Positions 1-8,253 of a DNA stretch of 56,061 bases are shown here, one piece after another. Source of the DNA: Comamonas aquatica NBRC 14918 (GTDB lineage: Bacteria; Pseudomonadota; Gammaproteobacteria; Burkholderiales; Burkholderiaceae_C); assembly GCF_000739875.1 (NCBI RefSeq), contig NZ_BBJR01000052.1, forward strand, positions 1-56,061. The letters run 5' to 3'. The position numbers and the translations under genes were made by a program. Within the stretch, counting starts at the first letter, position 1; the number at the start of each line of letters is the position of its first letter. A model generated the notes under the pieces. That model worked only from the letters and a program-made list of their open reading frames with translations, made no database searches and was not told the origin of the DNA.

Positions 1-384
1 CGATTCAATGCATGAAGGTGACTGGTATCTGAAGGTGATTGGGTGGTACGCTTGCCGGCGCTGCCACTCGCACGGGATGTGCCGCTGAAGGCGACCCTCG
101 TCCCTCCATCGCAGAGCGCTCCCCACGCTGAACGACACTTACGTCGCTGTGTATCCGTCGCGTGGCATCTGGATGGCAGCCGCTGTAGCTGCTGCCCGCC
201 GCGCAGTGGCCACTGCAACCTTGCCCAGTTGGCGCCTTGCCGGCTGGGCCTGTGTTTCCTCGCCCTAGGCTGCGAAGACTGCCGGGCCAAGGCGCATGTT
301 ACACCCCGGCTGCCGCTTTTCTTGACCGTGCAGTCTATGGACCGTCCGATGGCGGAGGGCCCTGCTGCACATTCTGGGTCCGAC
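1..384. other. Upstream region without a recognised gene
   Basis: No protein family is recognisable in these 384 bases. A plus-strand frame stays open from position 43 into the DUF2059 gene, but its translation (rich in Arg, Cys and Pro) does not look like a protein and the signal peptide only starts after position 385. It probably holds the promoter and leader of that gene; I cannot point to a convincing -35/-10 pair. Confidence 0.5.
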
Positions 385-978
385 ATGCGATTGAACGACA
401 CACTTTCTTCCCACCTGCCTGCCACCGTCCGCCGTGGCAGCTTCCGTATTGCCAGCCTGGCCGCGATGGCCTGGCTGGGCCTGGCCGGATCGGCCTGGAG
501 CGCACTACCAACGGTGGCTTCCATCGAGGCGCTGCTGGCGGCCACCAAGAGCGAGGCCCTGATTGCCAAGACTGGCGCCGATCTGGAGCGCAACATGCGT
601 GATGCCGTGCAGGTCAGCTTGCAGGGGCGCAAGCCCAGCGAGCGCGAGCAGCAGATCATCGACAAGATGACCCGCGAGAGCGCTGCCCTCATCCGCCAGG
701 AGCTGAACTGGAGCCACATGCGGCCCATGATGGTCCAGATCTACCAAAGCACGTTCACCCAGGAGGAGGTGGATGGGCAAACGGCCTTCTATCGCACGCC
801 GGTGGGCATGGCCGTGGTGGAGAAGATGCCGGCCGTCATGCAGGCCACCATGGCTGCCACCCAGCAAAGCATGGCCCGGCTGATGCCCCAGTTGCAGGCG
901 ATTGCCAAAAAGCACATGGCGGAAGCCCAGGCGGCCGGCGCTGCCGCAGGCGCCCCGCCTGCCGGCGCCAAGCCCTAA
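385..978 (+). CDS. DUF2059 domain-containing exported protein
   Basis: A 197-residue protein with an N-terminal signal peptide: a basic stretch, then a hydrophobic core, ending in SAWSA, a likely signal peptidase I site. The central part (roughly residues 75-150) matches DUF2059, with the typical run of an amphipathic helix, W-x-x-M-R-P and EEVDGQTAFYRTPVG. The function of the family is not known; it is periplasmic. The C-terminal tail is Ala/Gly/Pro-rich and probably disordered. I chose ATG 385 because it directly precedes the signal peptide; in-frame ATGs at 337 and 349 would add a non-signal extension. It is monocistronic, with a terminator about 120 bases downstream. Confidence 0.8.
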   Translation: MRLNDTLSSHLPATVRRGSFRIASLAAMAWLGLAGSAWSALPTVASIEALLAATKSEALIAKTGADLERNMRDAVQVSLQGRKPSEREQQIIDKMTRESAALIRQELNWSHMRPMMVQIYQSTFTQEEVDGQTAFYRTPVGMAVVEKMPAVMQATMAATQQSMARLMPQLQAIAKKHMAEAQAAGAAAGAPPAGAKP

Positions 979-1097
979 AAGCTAGCACTGTGGCCGTCCC
1001 CAGCGCGCAGTAACGGCTGCACCCCTGCCATGCGGCCCAGTGCCCCTGGCGCGGGCCGGTCCCATCGCATGGGTGTGAGACTGGTGCAGGCCTGCAG

Positions 1098-1128
1098 CCC
1101 CGCCGCGGTGACGCTGGCGGGGTTTTTT
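1098..1128 (+). terminator. Rho-independent terminator after the DUF2059 gene
   Basis: A 7-bp perfect stem (CCCCGCC/GGCGGGG) with an 11-base loop is followed directly by six T residues on the plus strand. It lies 120 bases after the DUF2059 stop codon. Confidence 0.8.
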
Positions 1129-1160
1129 CTTGGTGGTGCGGACACCATGCCATCATTTCG

Positions 1161-1205
1161 ATAGCTTGAAGTACTTATGGAATAAGCGCAGACAGCCTAT
1201 TTTTT
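1161..1205. repeat. Dispersed intergenic palindrome, copy A (degenerate)
   Basis: The left arm starts ATAGCTTGAAG and ends CTTAT; the right arm runs ATAAGCGCAGACAGCCTAT and is followed by a T run. It aligns with the core ATAGCTGCTAGCGCTT/AAGCGCTAGCAGCTAT seen better in other copies. It lies between convergent genes. Confidence 0.55.
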
Positions 1206-1635
1206 GTCAAACGCCAAAATGTGCTTCCTACCGGTACTTTCCTGCCGGTACTGCCATGCGACGGCACGCACGTGCCCCGGCCGGCGGCGCTGGGCTGGCA
1301 TCCCCTGTTGCCGCGGAGCAGGTAGCGCGGGTGTGCCGCCTTCAGCGCAGCCACAGGTAGCACCCGCCGAGGTCCGCACCGCTATGTCAGCACAGCGCCG
1401 GCGTGAACGTCAATGTGTGCGGGGACGGAGGGGAGCGCCACAGTCCCTGCAATTGAACCGTGGCCTGCCGAGGCCATGCAGGGTCGCCGTGCGGCTGTCA
1501 CGGGAATACGGGTTGCGGCAGGGCCCCACGGCGCGATCAACGCAAGCCTCTGCTTCTGCCACGACCACAGGAACTGGAACGGCGCCTTCCTACCCGGCGG
1601 CGACCACGCCGGCGGTACGTGACCCTGCTGCGGTA

Positions 1636-2421
1636 TCAGCTCTGGGGGCGGCCTTGCCCCAGGTGCAGGCGGCCATCGACGAACACATTCACCACCCCGG
1701 GTTCAAAGGCGGTCCAGGCTTCGTTCTTGGTCAAAGGGGCGGTCACCACCACGGCCACGCGGTCGTCGGGCGTGGTTTCGCTGGCAAAGTCCACGCTCAG
1801 GTCTTCGTCGGCCAGGTGGGCCTGGGCGAAGGGGTGGCGGCGCTCGGTGAAGAACAGCTGGGTGGTGGCGTGGGCCCACAGGGCTTCACCGTTGGATAGC
1901 AGGAAGTTGAAGGTGCCATGCGGCGCAATCCGCCGGGCCAGGTCCTGCAGGGTCAGGGTCAGCTCTGCGATGCTGGGCACGCCGGCGTGGGATTTCCACA
2001 GCTCCTGCATGATCCAGCAGAAGGCCAGCTCGCTGTCGGTGTTGCCGACGGGGCGGAAATGGGTGTGCAGCTTGGGCGCGAAGTTCTTCAGATCGCCGTT
2101 GTGCGCAAACACCCAGTTGCGGCCCCACAGCTCGCGCACAAAGGGGTGGCAGTTCTGCAGGCTGACCACGCCCTGGGTGGCCTTGCGGATGTGGGCGATG
2201 ACGTGCTTGCTCTTGATGGGGTAGCGACGGATCAGCTCGGCCACCGGCGAGTCGATGGCGCGTTCATGGTCTACAAACAGCCGCAGGCCCTTGTCCTCGA
2301 AGAAGGCAATGCCCCAGCCATCGGTGTGATCGCCGGTGTTGCCCGCGCGCTGTGCAAAGCCGCTGAAGCTAAAACGCACATCGGTGGGCGTGTTGCAGTT
2401 CATTCCTAACAGCTGGCACAT
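1636..2421 (-). CDS. Class II glutamine amidotransferase (YafJ family)
   Basis: A 261-residue protein of the GATase_4/YafJ type. The start at 2421 gives MCQLLGMN, so removal of Met1 exposes Cys2, the N-terminal nucleophile that releases ammonia from glutamine in Ntn amidotransferases. Further hallmarks are DGWGIAFF (about residues 33-40) and HIRKAT followed by NCHPF, which form the glutamine pocket. There is no synthase domain, so the ammonia acceptor is unknown. A longer frame extends upstream to 2565, but that start would bury the catalytic cysteine and cannot be right. No partner gene lies next to it. Confidence 0.9.
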   Translation of the reverse strand: MCQLLGMNCNTPTDVRFSFSGFAQRAGNTGDHTDGWGIAFFEDKGLRLFVDHERAIDSPVAELIRRYPIKSKHVIAHIRKATQGVVSLQNCHPFVRELWGRNWVFAHNGDLKNFAPKLHTHFRPVGNTDSELAFCWIMQELWKSHAGVPSIAELTLTLQDLARRIAPHGTFNFLLSNGEALWAHATTQLFFTERRHPFAQAHLADEDLSVDFASETTPDDRVAVVVTAPLTKNEAWTAFEPGVVNVFVDGRLHLGQGRPQS

Positions 2422-2752
2422 GGGCAGGGGGCTTCCAAACGGGCAAGACAACAAAGGGGCATAGCCTAACGCGCGCCGGCGGTTTGTGCAGCAAAGGTGC
2501 AGCTTGCCTGCCGGGTTTGTGCCGCAGAGGTGTTCTTTGGGTGACGGTGTGGGGCGTTCAGACAATCCAAGCCGGGATTGGGGGCCGGGGCTGTAGCCGG
2601 CCCGGGGTGCTTAGCCTGGTGGGGTGGACGGACTGCCTCAGCACAGTTAACCCGCGGCGGGGCGCGCAGTCCACCTAGGGCGGAGTGTGATGCCTGGGCT
2701 GCGGTTGGCAAAGGCCGGATGCGCAGTCTCGGTGGGTGGAGGACGCTGGGGT
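2422..2752. other. Intergenic stretch, no gene recognised
   Basis: These 331 bases lie between two minus-strand genes. They contain GC-rich inverted repeats (for example GGGCCGG/CCGGCCC near 2582-2604) without a T run. The promoter of the amidotransferase gene should lie here. No coding frame looks real. Confidence 0.45.
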
Positions 2753-2965
2753 TCACCGGGGTGCTTCGGGAGGCGCTGGCGTTTGGCCGCAGGCTGGGCA
2801 GACACAGCGCTGGCCGCGTTCGGCAGCGGGAATGCGCTCGAGCACCGAGGCCGGGATCCGGATCTGCATGCACCAGCAGGTTTCCGGCGGTAATCCGGCC
2901 GCGACCGCACAGGCATTGGCTTGGCCGCACAAAGGGCAGGTCGCAGGGGAGGGGGCGGCAGACAT
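2753..2965 (-). CDS. Cysteine-rich CWC family protein
   Basis: A 70-residue protein with the cysteine pattern of the CWC family: CPLCGQANAC near the N-terminus, CWC in the middle, and CVCPACG near the end. The eight cysteines suggest zinc binding, but the role of the family is unknown. The start at 2965 was chosen because the family signature begins 10 residues after it; the frame upstream is low-complexity. A possible small ORF at 2986-3204 ends 20 bases upstream on the same strand. Confidence 0.75.
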   Translation of the reverse strand: MSAAPSPATCPLCGQANACAVAAGLPPETCWCMQIRIPASVLERIPAAERGQRCVCPACGQTPAPPEAPR

Positions 2966-2985
2966 GGCGCCAGTGTATGCCGTGT

Positions 2986-3204
2986 TCAGCCGCCGCCGGG
3001 CGGGACGCGGAAGTTCTCCAGGATGCGCTGCTCGGCCCGTTGCAAGGCAGATTGCAGGCGTTGCGGCCACGCGGGCTGTCGGATCAGTGCTGGCGGGGCA
3101 TCCGGGGACTGTGCCCTGGTGGGCGCCGTGGGTGCAGTGGACACAGTGGGCGCGGGGGCCAGATCGGGTGGCACTGCGCGAGGCAGAGCAGGTGGTTTCA
3201 GCAT
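2986..3204 (-). CDS. Possible small hypothetical protein
   Basis: A 72-residue frame, Pro/Ala-rich in its first half and ending in a more protein-like segment (RLQSALQRAEQRILENF). It is divergent from the LysR gene at 3276, with a LysR-type palindrome between them, and it precedes the CWC gene by 20 bases, so it could be the first gene of a two-gene operon. I recognise no family. The coding assignment rests on position and on the C-terminal half only. Confidence 0.3.
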   Translation of the reverse strand: MLKPPALPRAVPPDLAPAPTVSTAPTAPTRAQSPDAPPALIRQPAWPQRLQSALQRAEQRILENFRVPPGGG

Positions 3205-3241
3205 GGAGAAGATGCTCCGGGCTGGCCAAACATCTGTAAAG

Positions 3242-3262
3242 TTGAATTCAATGAAGATTCAA
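3242..3262. promoter_or_regulatory. LysR-type operator, candidate
   Basis: TTGAAT and ATTCAA form a perfect 6-bp inverted repeat around a 9-base spacer (21 bp in all), 13 bases before the LysR start codon. It contains the T-N11-A pattern of LysR-type sites and fits autoregulation or control of the divergent unit. Confidence 0.55.
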
Positions 3263-3275
3263 TTCAGGAATTCTG

Positions 3276-4163
3276 ATGCGTAACCTCAACCTCGACCAGT
3301 TGCAGACCCTAATCGCCATCGCCGACCTGGGCACCTTTGCCGCGGCGGCGCAGGCCCTGCATCTGGCGCCGCCGACCGTGAGCCTGCACATCAAGGAGCT
3401 GGAATCGCGCCTGGAGGCGGTGCTGTTGCTGCGGGGGCGCCGGCAGGCCGAGCTGACGCCGGCCGGCCAGGCCCTGGTGGAGCAGGGGCGCAAGCTGCTG
3501 GCCGCCAGCGACGATCTGATCGACCTGGTGCAGCGCCGCGCCAGCGGGCGCGAGGGCCTGGTGCGCGTGGGTGTGTCAGCTGGCGTCAGCACCCGGCTGC
3601 TGCCCCTGATGCTGGAAGCCCTGGGCCGGCGCAGCCCGGGCGTGGAAGTGCGGCTGGAGGCCGTCGGTTCCACCGATGCCATGCAGCGCTTGCAGGCCGG
3701 CACGCTGGACATCGCCGTGGTGGCCAGCCCCCAGCCGGCGGCGGCCGACATCGTGCTCACCCCCTGGCGCACCGACACCATGGTGGCGTTGCTGCCGGCG
3801 GTCTGGCAGGCACCGGCGCAGATCACGCCGCAGTGGCTGGCCGAGCGGCGCTGGGCCTCGTTCGCACCGGCCACGCAGATGCATGGGCTGATCTCCGCCT
3901 GGTTTGGCCGGGCGGGCTACCATCCGCGCCCGTTCCTGACGCTGACCTACCCGGGTGCCCTCAAAAGCCTGGCTGTCGCCAGCCAGAGTGCGGCGCTGTT
4001 GCCGCTGGAAGAAGTCGAGGACCAGCGCCACGTGCCCGGTGTGGACATCCGGCCGCTGCACCCGCCGCTGCTGCGGCCCATGGCCGTGGCCCACCGCCGG
4101 CTGCCCGTGCCCCACCCGGCGGTGGAGGCGGTGCTGCAGGTGCTGGCCGCATTTGGCAGCTGA
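3276..4163 (+). CDS. LysR family transcriptional regulator
   Basis: A 295-residue LysR-type regulator. The winged helix-turn-helix is at residues 1-60 (TFAAAAQALHLAPPTVSLHIKELE), followed by the linker helix and a periplasmic-binding-protein-like effector domain from about residue 90. The usual LFxR motif after the helix-turn-helix reads LLLRGRR. The ligand cannot be read from the sequence. A palindromic site lies directly upstream, and the nearest divergent frame is the small ORF at 2986-3204. Downstream it converges on the ChaN-type lipoprotein gene. Confidence 0.88.
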   Translation: MRNLNLDQLQTLIAIADLGTFAAAAQALHLAPPTVSLHIKELESRLEAVLLLRGRRQAELTPAGQALVEQGRKLLAASDDLIDLVQRRASGREGLVRVGVSAGVSTRLLPLMLEALGRRSPGVEVRLEAVGSTDAMQRLQAGTLDIAVVASPQPAAADIVLTPWRTDTMVALLPAVWQAPAQITPQWLAERRWASFAPATQMHGLISAWFGRAGYHPRPFLTLTYPGALKSLAVASQSAALLPLEEVEDQRHVPGVDIRPLHPPLLRPMAVAHRRLPVPHPAVEAVLQVLAAFGS

Positions 4164-4339
4164 GGGCGCAGCCGTGCTGCTGGTGGTCTGCGGTGGTTTA
4201 TGCGTTAAGGGGGCGTGCGCGGTCCCCACCGCGCGCATGGGCTGGCCTGTGGGGCGCAGCCCTTGGCAGGTGGCATCCCTGTGTGGTCGATGATATTAAT
4301 GAAATCCCGCGCATACGCAGGCGGGGTGAGCGCGGATAG

Positions 4340-5227
4340 CTATGGTTTTTGGGTCTGTGGTGCCGCAGGTGTCCCGGTTTGCCAGCGGGCCCGCAGGTCG
4401 GCGCAATGGTCCTGGGCCGGCACGGCCGGGGTCTGCACCAGCCAGTCGTAGTCAACGGGTGGGGTGGGCGTGGCGCCCTGCGCCTGGGCCACGGCGACTT
4501 GGGCGCGCAACCCGGCCGGCAGCCAGGTGGGGATGCCCACGCTGCGCAGCACATGGCCGCGGCCGGCGATCACCAGCACGGTCTGGCCAGGCTGCAGTTG
4601 GGCCTGCGCCACGGCGGCGATGCTGGCGTCCTTGGCCAGTTGGATGCGCGCCATGGGCGTGAGCTGGCTGGCGGGCAGCAGATCGCAGTGGCCGCTGCGG
4701 ATGGCGTCGCGCTGGCGCTCCCACGCGGTGGGCGGCAGGTGCTGGTCCCAGTGCGTTTGCTGCATCACTTCCCGCATGTGGCTGCGGCGCAGGTTGCCGC
4801 CATGCACGGGCACGCCGGCCTGCACGGCGGCCATGACCACGGGCGCATAGGGCGCCCAGTCCCAGCCGGCCGCCTGCCAGTCCAGGGCCTGCTGGACCTC
4901 GGCTTCCGAGGCCGTCGGTGCCAGCGCCCGGGTGCTGTGCCCGCTGTGGGCCATCTCCAGCACCACGGCCGCCAGGCGCTGCTGCCGGGCCAGGGCCTGG
5001 ACCGTGTCGCGTTCCCAGGCCTGGTGTTCCGGGGCATCGTGCTGTTCGCCCAGCAGCAGCACCGCCGGCAGGGGGGCCGGGGCCTGCAGCTGGCGTTGCC
5101 AGCCCGTGGTGTCGGTGGCCGGCGCTGGTGACAGGGCGGCGCAGCCGCCGAGGCACAGCCACGCACCGAACACGGCGGCGCGCACTGCGTTGGAAATGAG
5201 AATGGGTTTCAATGCCATGCCCGGCAT
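4340..5227 (-). CDS. ChaN family lipoprotein
   Basis: A protein of about 295 residues of the ChaN/haem-binding uptake (PF04187) family. The N-terminus is a lipoprotein signal with LCLGGC, so Cys29 would be lipidated. GEQHD (about residues 60-64), LEMAH and the late IAGRGHVLRSVGIP are the conserved family motifs. In Campylobacter, ChaN binds haem at the membrane; that role here is inferred from family membership. Two ATGs 9 bases apart (5227 and 5218) are both possible starts; neither has a strong ribosome-binding site. It is convergent with the LysR gene. Confidence 0.8.
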   Translation of the reverse strand: MPGMALKPILISNAVRAAVFGAWLCLGGCAALSPAPATDTTGWQRQLQAPAPLPAVLLLGEQHDAPEHQAWERDTVQALARQQRLAAVVLEMAHSGHSTRALAPTASEAEVQQALDWQAAGWDWAPYAPVVMAAVQAGVPVHGGNLRRSHMREVMQQTHWDQHLPPTAWERQRDAIRSGHCDLLPASQLTPMARIQLAKDASIAAVAQAQLQPGQTVLVIAGRGHVLRSVGIPTWLPAGLRAQVAVAQAQGATPTPPVDYDWLVQTPAVPAQDHCADLRARWQTGTPAAPQTQKP

Positions 5228-5407
5228 GGTAACCGGGATGGCCGGGTCGCCCCAGTGGCGGTGGGGCGTTGCGCCCGCATGTCGCCCCGTTCTGCGGGGG
5301 CCTTCACCCCGCGTGGCGGCGTGCCTGTGGCGGTGCACGCGCCCCGGTGTCTGCACGCCGGTCATCCCCCAGGCCCCGCAGGGCCGGGGGGTGGATGGGC
5401 GGGGGGC

Positions 5408-6379
5408 TTATTCGGGCGTGATGCCGGCGGCCTTGATCACCTGCCCCCACTTGGTGGTTTCCGCCGTCTGGAACTGTGCCAGCTCCTGGGGGGTGGTGGT
5501 CCAGGCCTCGGAGCCGGACATGTCGAAGAACGAGGCCGCGGCCGGGCTGCCGACGGCGGTGCGCAGCAGTTGATTGAGCTTGGCCACCACGGGGGCGGGC
5601 GTGTGGGCGGGGGCATAGGCCGCGAACCAGTAGCCCATGTCATAGCCTTTGACGCCCGCTTCGGCGATGGTGGGCACATCGGGCAGCTGGGGGCTGCGCT
5701 TGGGGGTGGAGTAGCCCAGCGCCCGCAGCTTGCCGGCCTTGATCTGCGGCACGCCGGTGGACATGTCGGTGACCATCAGGTTGATCTGCCCACCCATCAG
5801 GTCGGTGATGGCCAGCGGGTTGCTTTTGTAGGGCACGTGCAGGATGTCCACGCCGGCCAGCTGCTTGAGCATTTCGCCGGCCATGCGGCTGGAGGAGCTG
5901 CCGCTGCCAAAGCTCAGCTTGCCGGGGTGGGCCTTGGCAAAGGCCAGCAGCTCACCCACCGTCTTGTAGGGCGCATTCATGGGCACCACCAGCACCTGGC
6001 CGCCCTTGCCCAGGCCGGTCAGCGGGGCAAAGTCCTTGACCGGATCGTAGGCGAGCTTTTTGTACAGGTGCTCGTTGGCCGCGTGCGTGGTGTTGGTGGT
6101 GATCAGCACGGTGTAGCCATCGGCCGGGGCCTTGGCCGCCGCCTGGGCGGCAATCATGCCGCTGGCGCCGCCCTTGTTCTCGACGATCACGGGCTGCTGG
6201 GTCTGCTCGGTGATCGACAGGCCCAGGGCGCGCGCCAGCTGGTCGGTCGCGCTGCCGGCCGCAAACGGCACCAGCAGGGTGATGGGCTTGCTGGGAAAGC
6301 TGCCCTGGGCGAAGGCGGCGGGTGCCAGGGCCAGCGCGAGGCTGGCGGTCAGCAGGTGGCGGCGGGTCGTGCTTGTCAT
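5408..6379 (-). CDS. Tripartite tricarboxylate transporter substrate-binding protein (TctC/Bug)
   Basis: A 323-residue periplasmic binding protein. The signal peptide runs from MTSTTRRHLL to AFAQ. The mature part starts with the family pattern FPSKPITLLVPFAAGSATDQ and contains VENKGGASGMIAA and LPDVPTIAEAGVKGYD. The start at 6379 has AGGAGA 5-10 bases upstream. It is the last gene of an operon with two AtuA-type genes. No TctA or TctB membrane gene is present, which is common for these expanded families in Burkholderiales. The ligand is unknown, probably a small carboxylate related to the AtuA substrate. Confidence 0.9.
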   Translation of the reverse strand: MTSTTRRHLLTASLALALAPAAFAQGSFPSKPITLLVPFAAGSATDQLARALGLSITEQTQQPVIVENKGGASGMIAAQAAAKAPADGYTVLITTNTTHAANEHLYKKLAYDPVKDFAPLTGLGKGGQVLVVPMNAPYKTVGELLAFAKAHPGKLSFGSGSSSSRMAGEMLKQLAGVDILHVPYKSNPLAITDLMGGQINLMVTDMSTGVPQIKAGKLRALGYSTPKRSPQLPDVPTIAEAGVKGYDMGYWFAAYAPAHTPAPVVAKLNQLLRTAVGSPAAASFFDMSGSEAWTTTPQELAQFQTAETTKWGQVIKAAGITPE

Positions 6380-6408
6380 GGTTGTCTCCTGTGTGGTTAT
6401 GGGAATGG

Positions 6409-6780
6409 TCAAGCGGGACGGGCAATCCAGGGGGCAAGTGCCCCAGGAACGGAAATCGGCATCTGCAGCACGCGGAAGCACAGCGTCTTGCCGTGGCTGT
6501 CGAGGTTCAGGGCATCGTTCACGCCCCCGTCCAGCACCTCGTCCAGCACCAGGTTCATGGCCTGCAACTGGGGCAGCAGGTAGCGGCGCACCTGGCGCGG
6601 CTGGCGGTCGGCAAACAGCTGGGCCACGGCGGCCTCGGTGACCTGGGCGCAGATCGGCACCCACAGCTGCGGGTGGAAGGCGATCACGCTGATGTTGGAG
6701 CGGTTGCCTTTGTCCCCCGTGCGGCCATGGGCCAGCTGGTACAGGGGGACGGTCAGGGTGTCGGTTGCAGTGTCAGCCAT
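6409..6780 (-). CDS. AtuA-related small protein
   Basis: A 123-residue protein that resembles the C-terminal ferredoxin-like part of longer AtuA proteins: YQLAHGRTGDKGNRSNISVIAF near the start and LNLDSHGKTLCFRVLQM near the end are typical. It overlaps the end of the upstream AtuA-type gene by 8 bases, so the two are translationally coupled and probably form one complex. The enzymatic role of the pair is not established. Confidence 0.8.
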   Translation of the reverse strand: MADTATDTLTVPLYQLAHGRTGDKGNRSNISVIAFHPQLWVPICAQVTEAAVAQLFADRQPRQVRRYLLPQLQAMNLVLDEVLDGGVNDALNLDSHGKTLCFRVLQMPISVPGALAPWIARPA

Positions 6781-8173
6781 GGGCGCGCTCCGGTGCCGGG
6801 CCAGGGGCGGTGGCCCAGGTGAACCCGGTGGGGATGTGGGTGTGGGGGATCAGGCAGGAGGTCAGCCCCAGGCGCTGGCGCATGTGCGTGCGCACCCCGC
6901 CGCCGCCCGCCGGACCGCAGCAGTACAGGGCGTTGACCTCGCGCGGCAGGCGCTGGGCGGTGGCGTGGTCGGCATGCTGCCAGGCCATGCGCAGGCGCAC
7001 ATCGTGCGGGGCATGCCGCAGGTCGGCGCCGTCCAGCCAGCTGCTGACATCGTTGCCCCAGACGCTGGTGACGCCGATCAGGTCGGTGCGCAGCGGCGCG
7101 AGATGGCCCAGGCGTTGCTGGATGGTCTGGCCCGCCAGGCGCGCGCGCTCGGCCGCACGCGGGCCGGCGTAGGAAATCTCGGCCTCCGCAAACCAGCCCG
7201 TGGCGTAGCAGACGTTGACCTTCAGCGTGTCGGGCCGGGGGTGGCCGCGCACCCCTTCCAGGCGCACGCGGTCGGGCCCCACGGCGCGGACCTGGGCCTG
7301 GGTGATGTCGGCCACCACGTCGGGGGTGAGGTACTGCGCCGGATCGTGGATCTCGTACAGCAGCTGTTCCTTGACCGTGGCCGGGGTGATGCAGCCGCCC
7401 GTGCCCTGGGGCTTGAAGAGGGTGCAGTGGCCGTCGGCGTCGATCTCGGCGATGGGATAGCCCAGTTGGTCCAGGCCCGGCACGTCCTTGTAGCCGGGAT
7501 CGGCAAAGTAGCCGCCGGTCACTTGCGTGCCGCATTCCAGCAGGTGGCCGACCATGGTGGCGCGGCCCAGGCGGTCCCAGTCGTCCCAGGCCCAGCCGTA
7601 GTGGGCCATGACCGGACCGACGACCAGGGAGGGGTCGGACACCCGGCCGCAGACCACGATGTCGGCCCCGGACTGCAGGGCCACCGCAATCGGTTGTGCG
7701 CCGATGTAGGCGTTAGCACTGACCAGTTCCTGTGCGGGCATGCGCTCGGTCAGGGCTTCGGCCAGCAGCGGGCGGTGCGCGGGGCTGCTCAGGTCATCGC
7801 CGTGCACCACGGCAATCCGCGGCGTGCGCGTGCCCAGGGCCTGGGCCAGGCTGTGGATGGTGCGGGCCGCGGCCTGCGGGTTGGCGGCGCCGAAGTTGCT
7901 GACGATGCGGATGCCGTGCTGCAGGCAGTCGGCCAGCACTGGGCGCAGAAACTCGGGCATCAGCGGTTCGAACCCGGCCTCGGGGTTGCTGCGCCGGGCC
8001 AGCTGGGCCAGGGCCAGGGTGCGTTCCGCCAGGGTCTCGAAGATCAGCACCGCAGGCTGGCGCTGGCGGATCAGCTCCTGCACGACGGGGCCGGCGGCAT
8101 CGATGCGGTCCCCGGAGAAGCCCGCGGCGCAGCCGATCAGTAGGGGCGGGGTGGTGGCGTGGGGTGAAGTCAT
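6773..8173 (-). CDS. Acyclic terpene utilization AtuA family protein (DUF1446)
   Basis: A 466-residue protein matching DUF1446/AtuA from its N-terminus (GCAAGFSGDRIDAA, then EAGFEPLMPEFLRPVL). AtuA was named from the citronellol/geranial degradation cluster of Pseudomonas, but most homologues lie outside terpene clusters. Here the neighbours are a TctC binding protein and a LysR regulator, so a carboxylic-acid catabolic role is more likely than terpene use. No acyl-CoA carboxylase or dehydrogenase genes accompany it. It is the first gene of the operon, with AGGAG 5 bases before ATG 8173, and is divergent from the LysR gene. Confidence 0.82.
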   Translation of the reverse strand: MTSPHATTPPLLIGCAAGFSGDRIDAAGPVVQELIRQRQPAVLIFETLAERTLALAQLARRSNPEAGFEPLMPEFLRPVLADCLQHGIRIVSNFGAANPQAAARTIHSLAQALGTRTPRIAVVHGDDLSSPAHRPLLAEALTERMPAQELVSANAYIGAQPIAVALQSGADIVVCGRVSDPSLVVGPVMAHYGWAWDDWDRLGRATMVGHLLECGTQVTGGYFADPGYKDVPGLDQLGYPIAEIDADGHCTLFKPQGTGGCITPATVKEQLLYEIHDPAQYLTPDVVADITQAQVRAVGPDRVRLEGVRGHPRPDTLKVNVCYATGWFAEAEISYAGPRAAERARLAGQTIQQRLGHLAPLRTDLIGVTSVWGNDVSSWLDGADLRHAPHDVRLRMAWQHADHATAQRLPREVNALYCCGPAGGGGVRTHMRQRLGLTSCLIPHTHIPTGFTWATAPGPAPERAHG

Positions 8174-8253
8174 GGAATCTCCTGTTGGCCACTATAGGAA
8201 GGGCTGGCTAAGCTGTGAAATCGATAATTGAGATGAATTGATTTGAAAGTCAG

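Larger units (their letters stand above)
979..1635. other. Intergenic stretch, no gene recognised
   Basis: These 657 bases separate the DUF2059 gene from the convergent glutamine amidotransferase gene. They hold the terminator at 1098-1128 and a degenerate copy of the dispersed palindrome at 1161-1205. From 1206 to 1635 there are open frames on both strands, but none gives a protein I recognise and none has a clear ribosome-binding site. Confidence 0.5.

Noticed and set aside
4217-4234. GCGCGGT/ACCGCGC hairpin between the LysR and ChaN-type genes
   Set aside because: No T run follows on either strand; chance stems are frequent at this GC content.
4328-4350. GAGCGCGGATAGCTATGGTTTTT, resembling the right half of the dispersed palindrome
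   Set aside because: No matching left arm precedes it, so I did not count it as a copy; it may be a remnant.
7969-7990. tRNA-like GGTTCGAACCC sequence
   Set aside because: It lies inside the AtuA-type gene and no cloverleaf can be formed around it.
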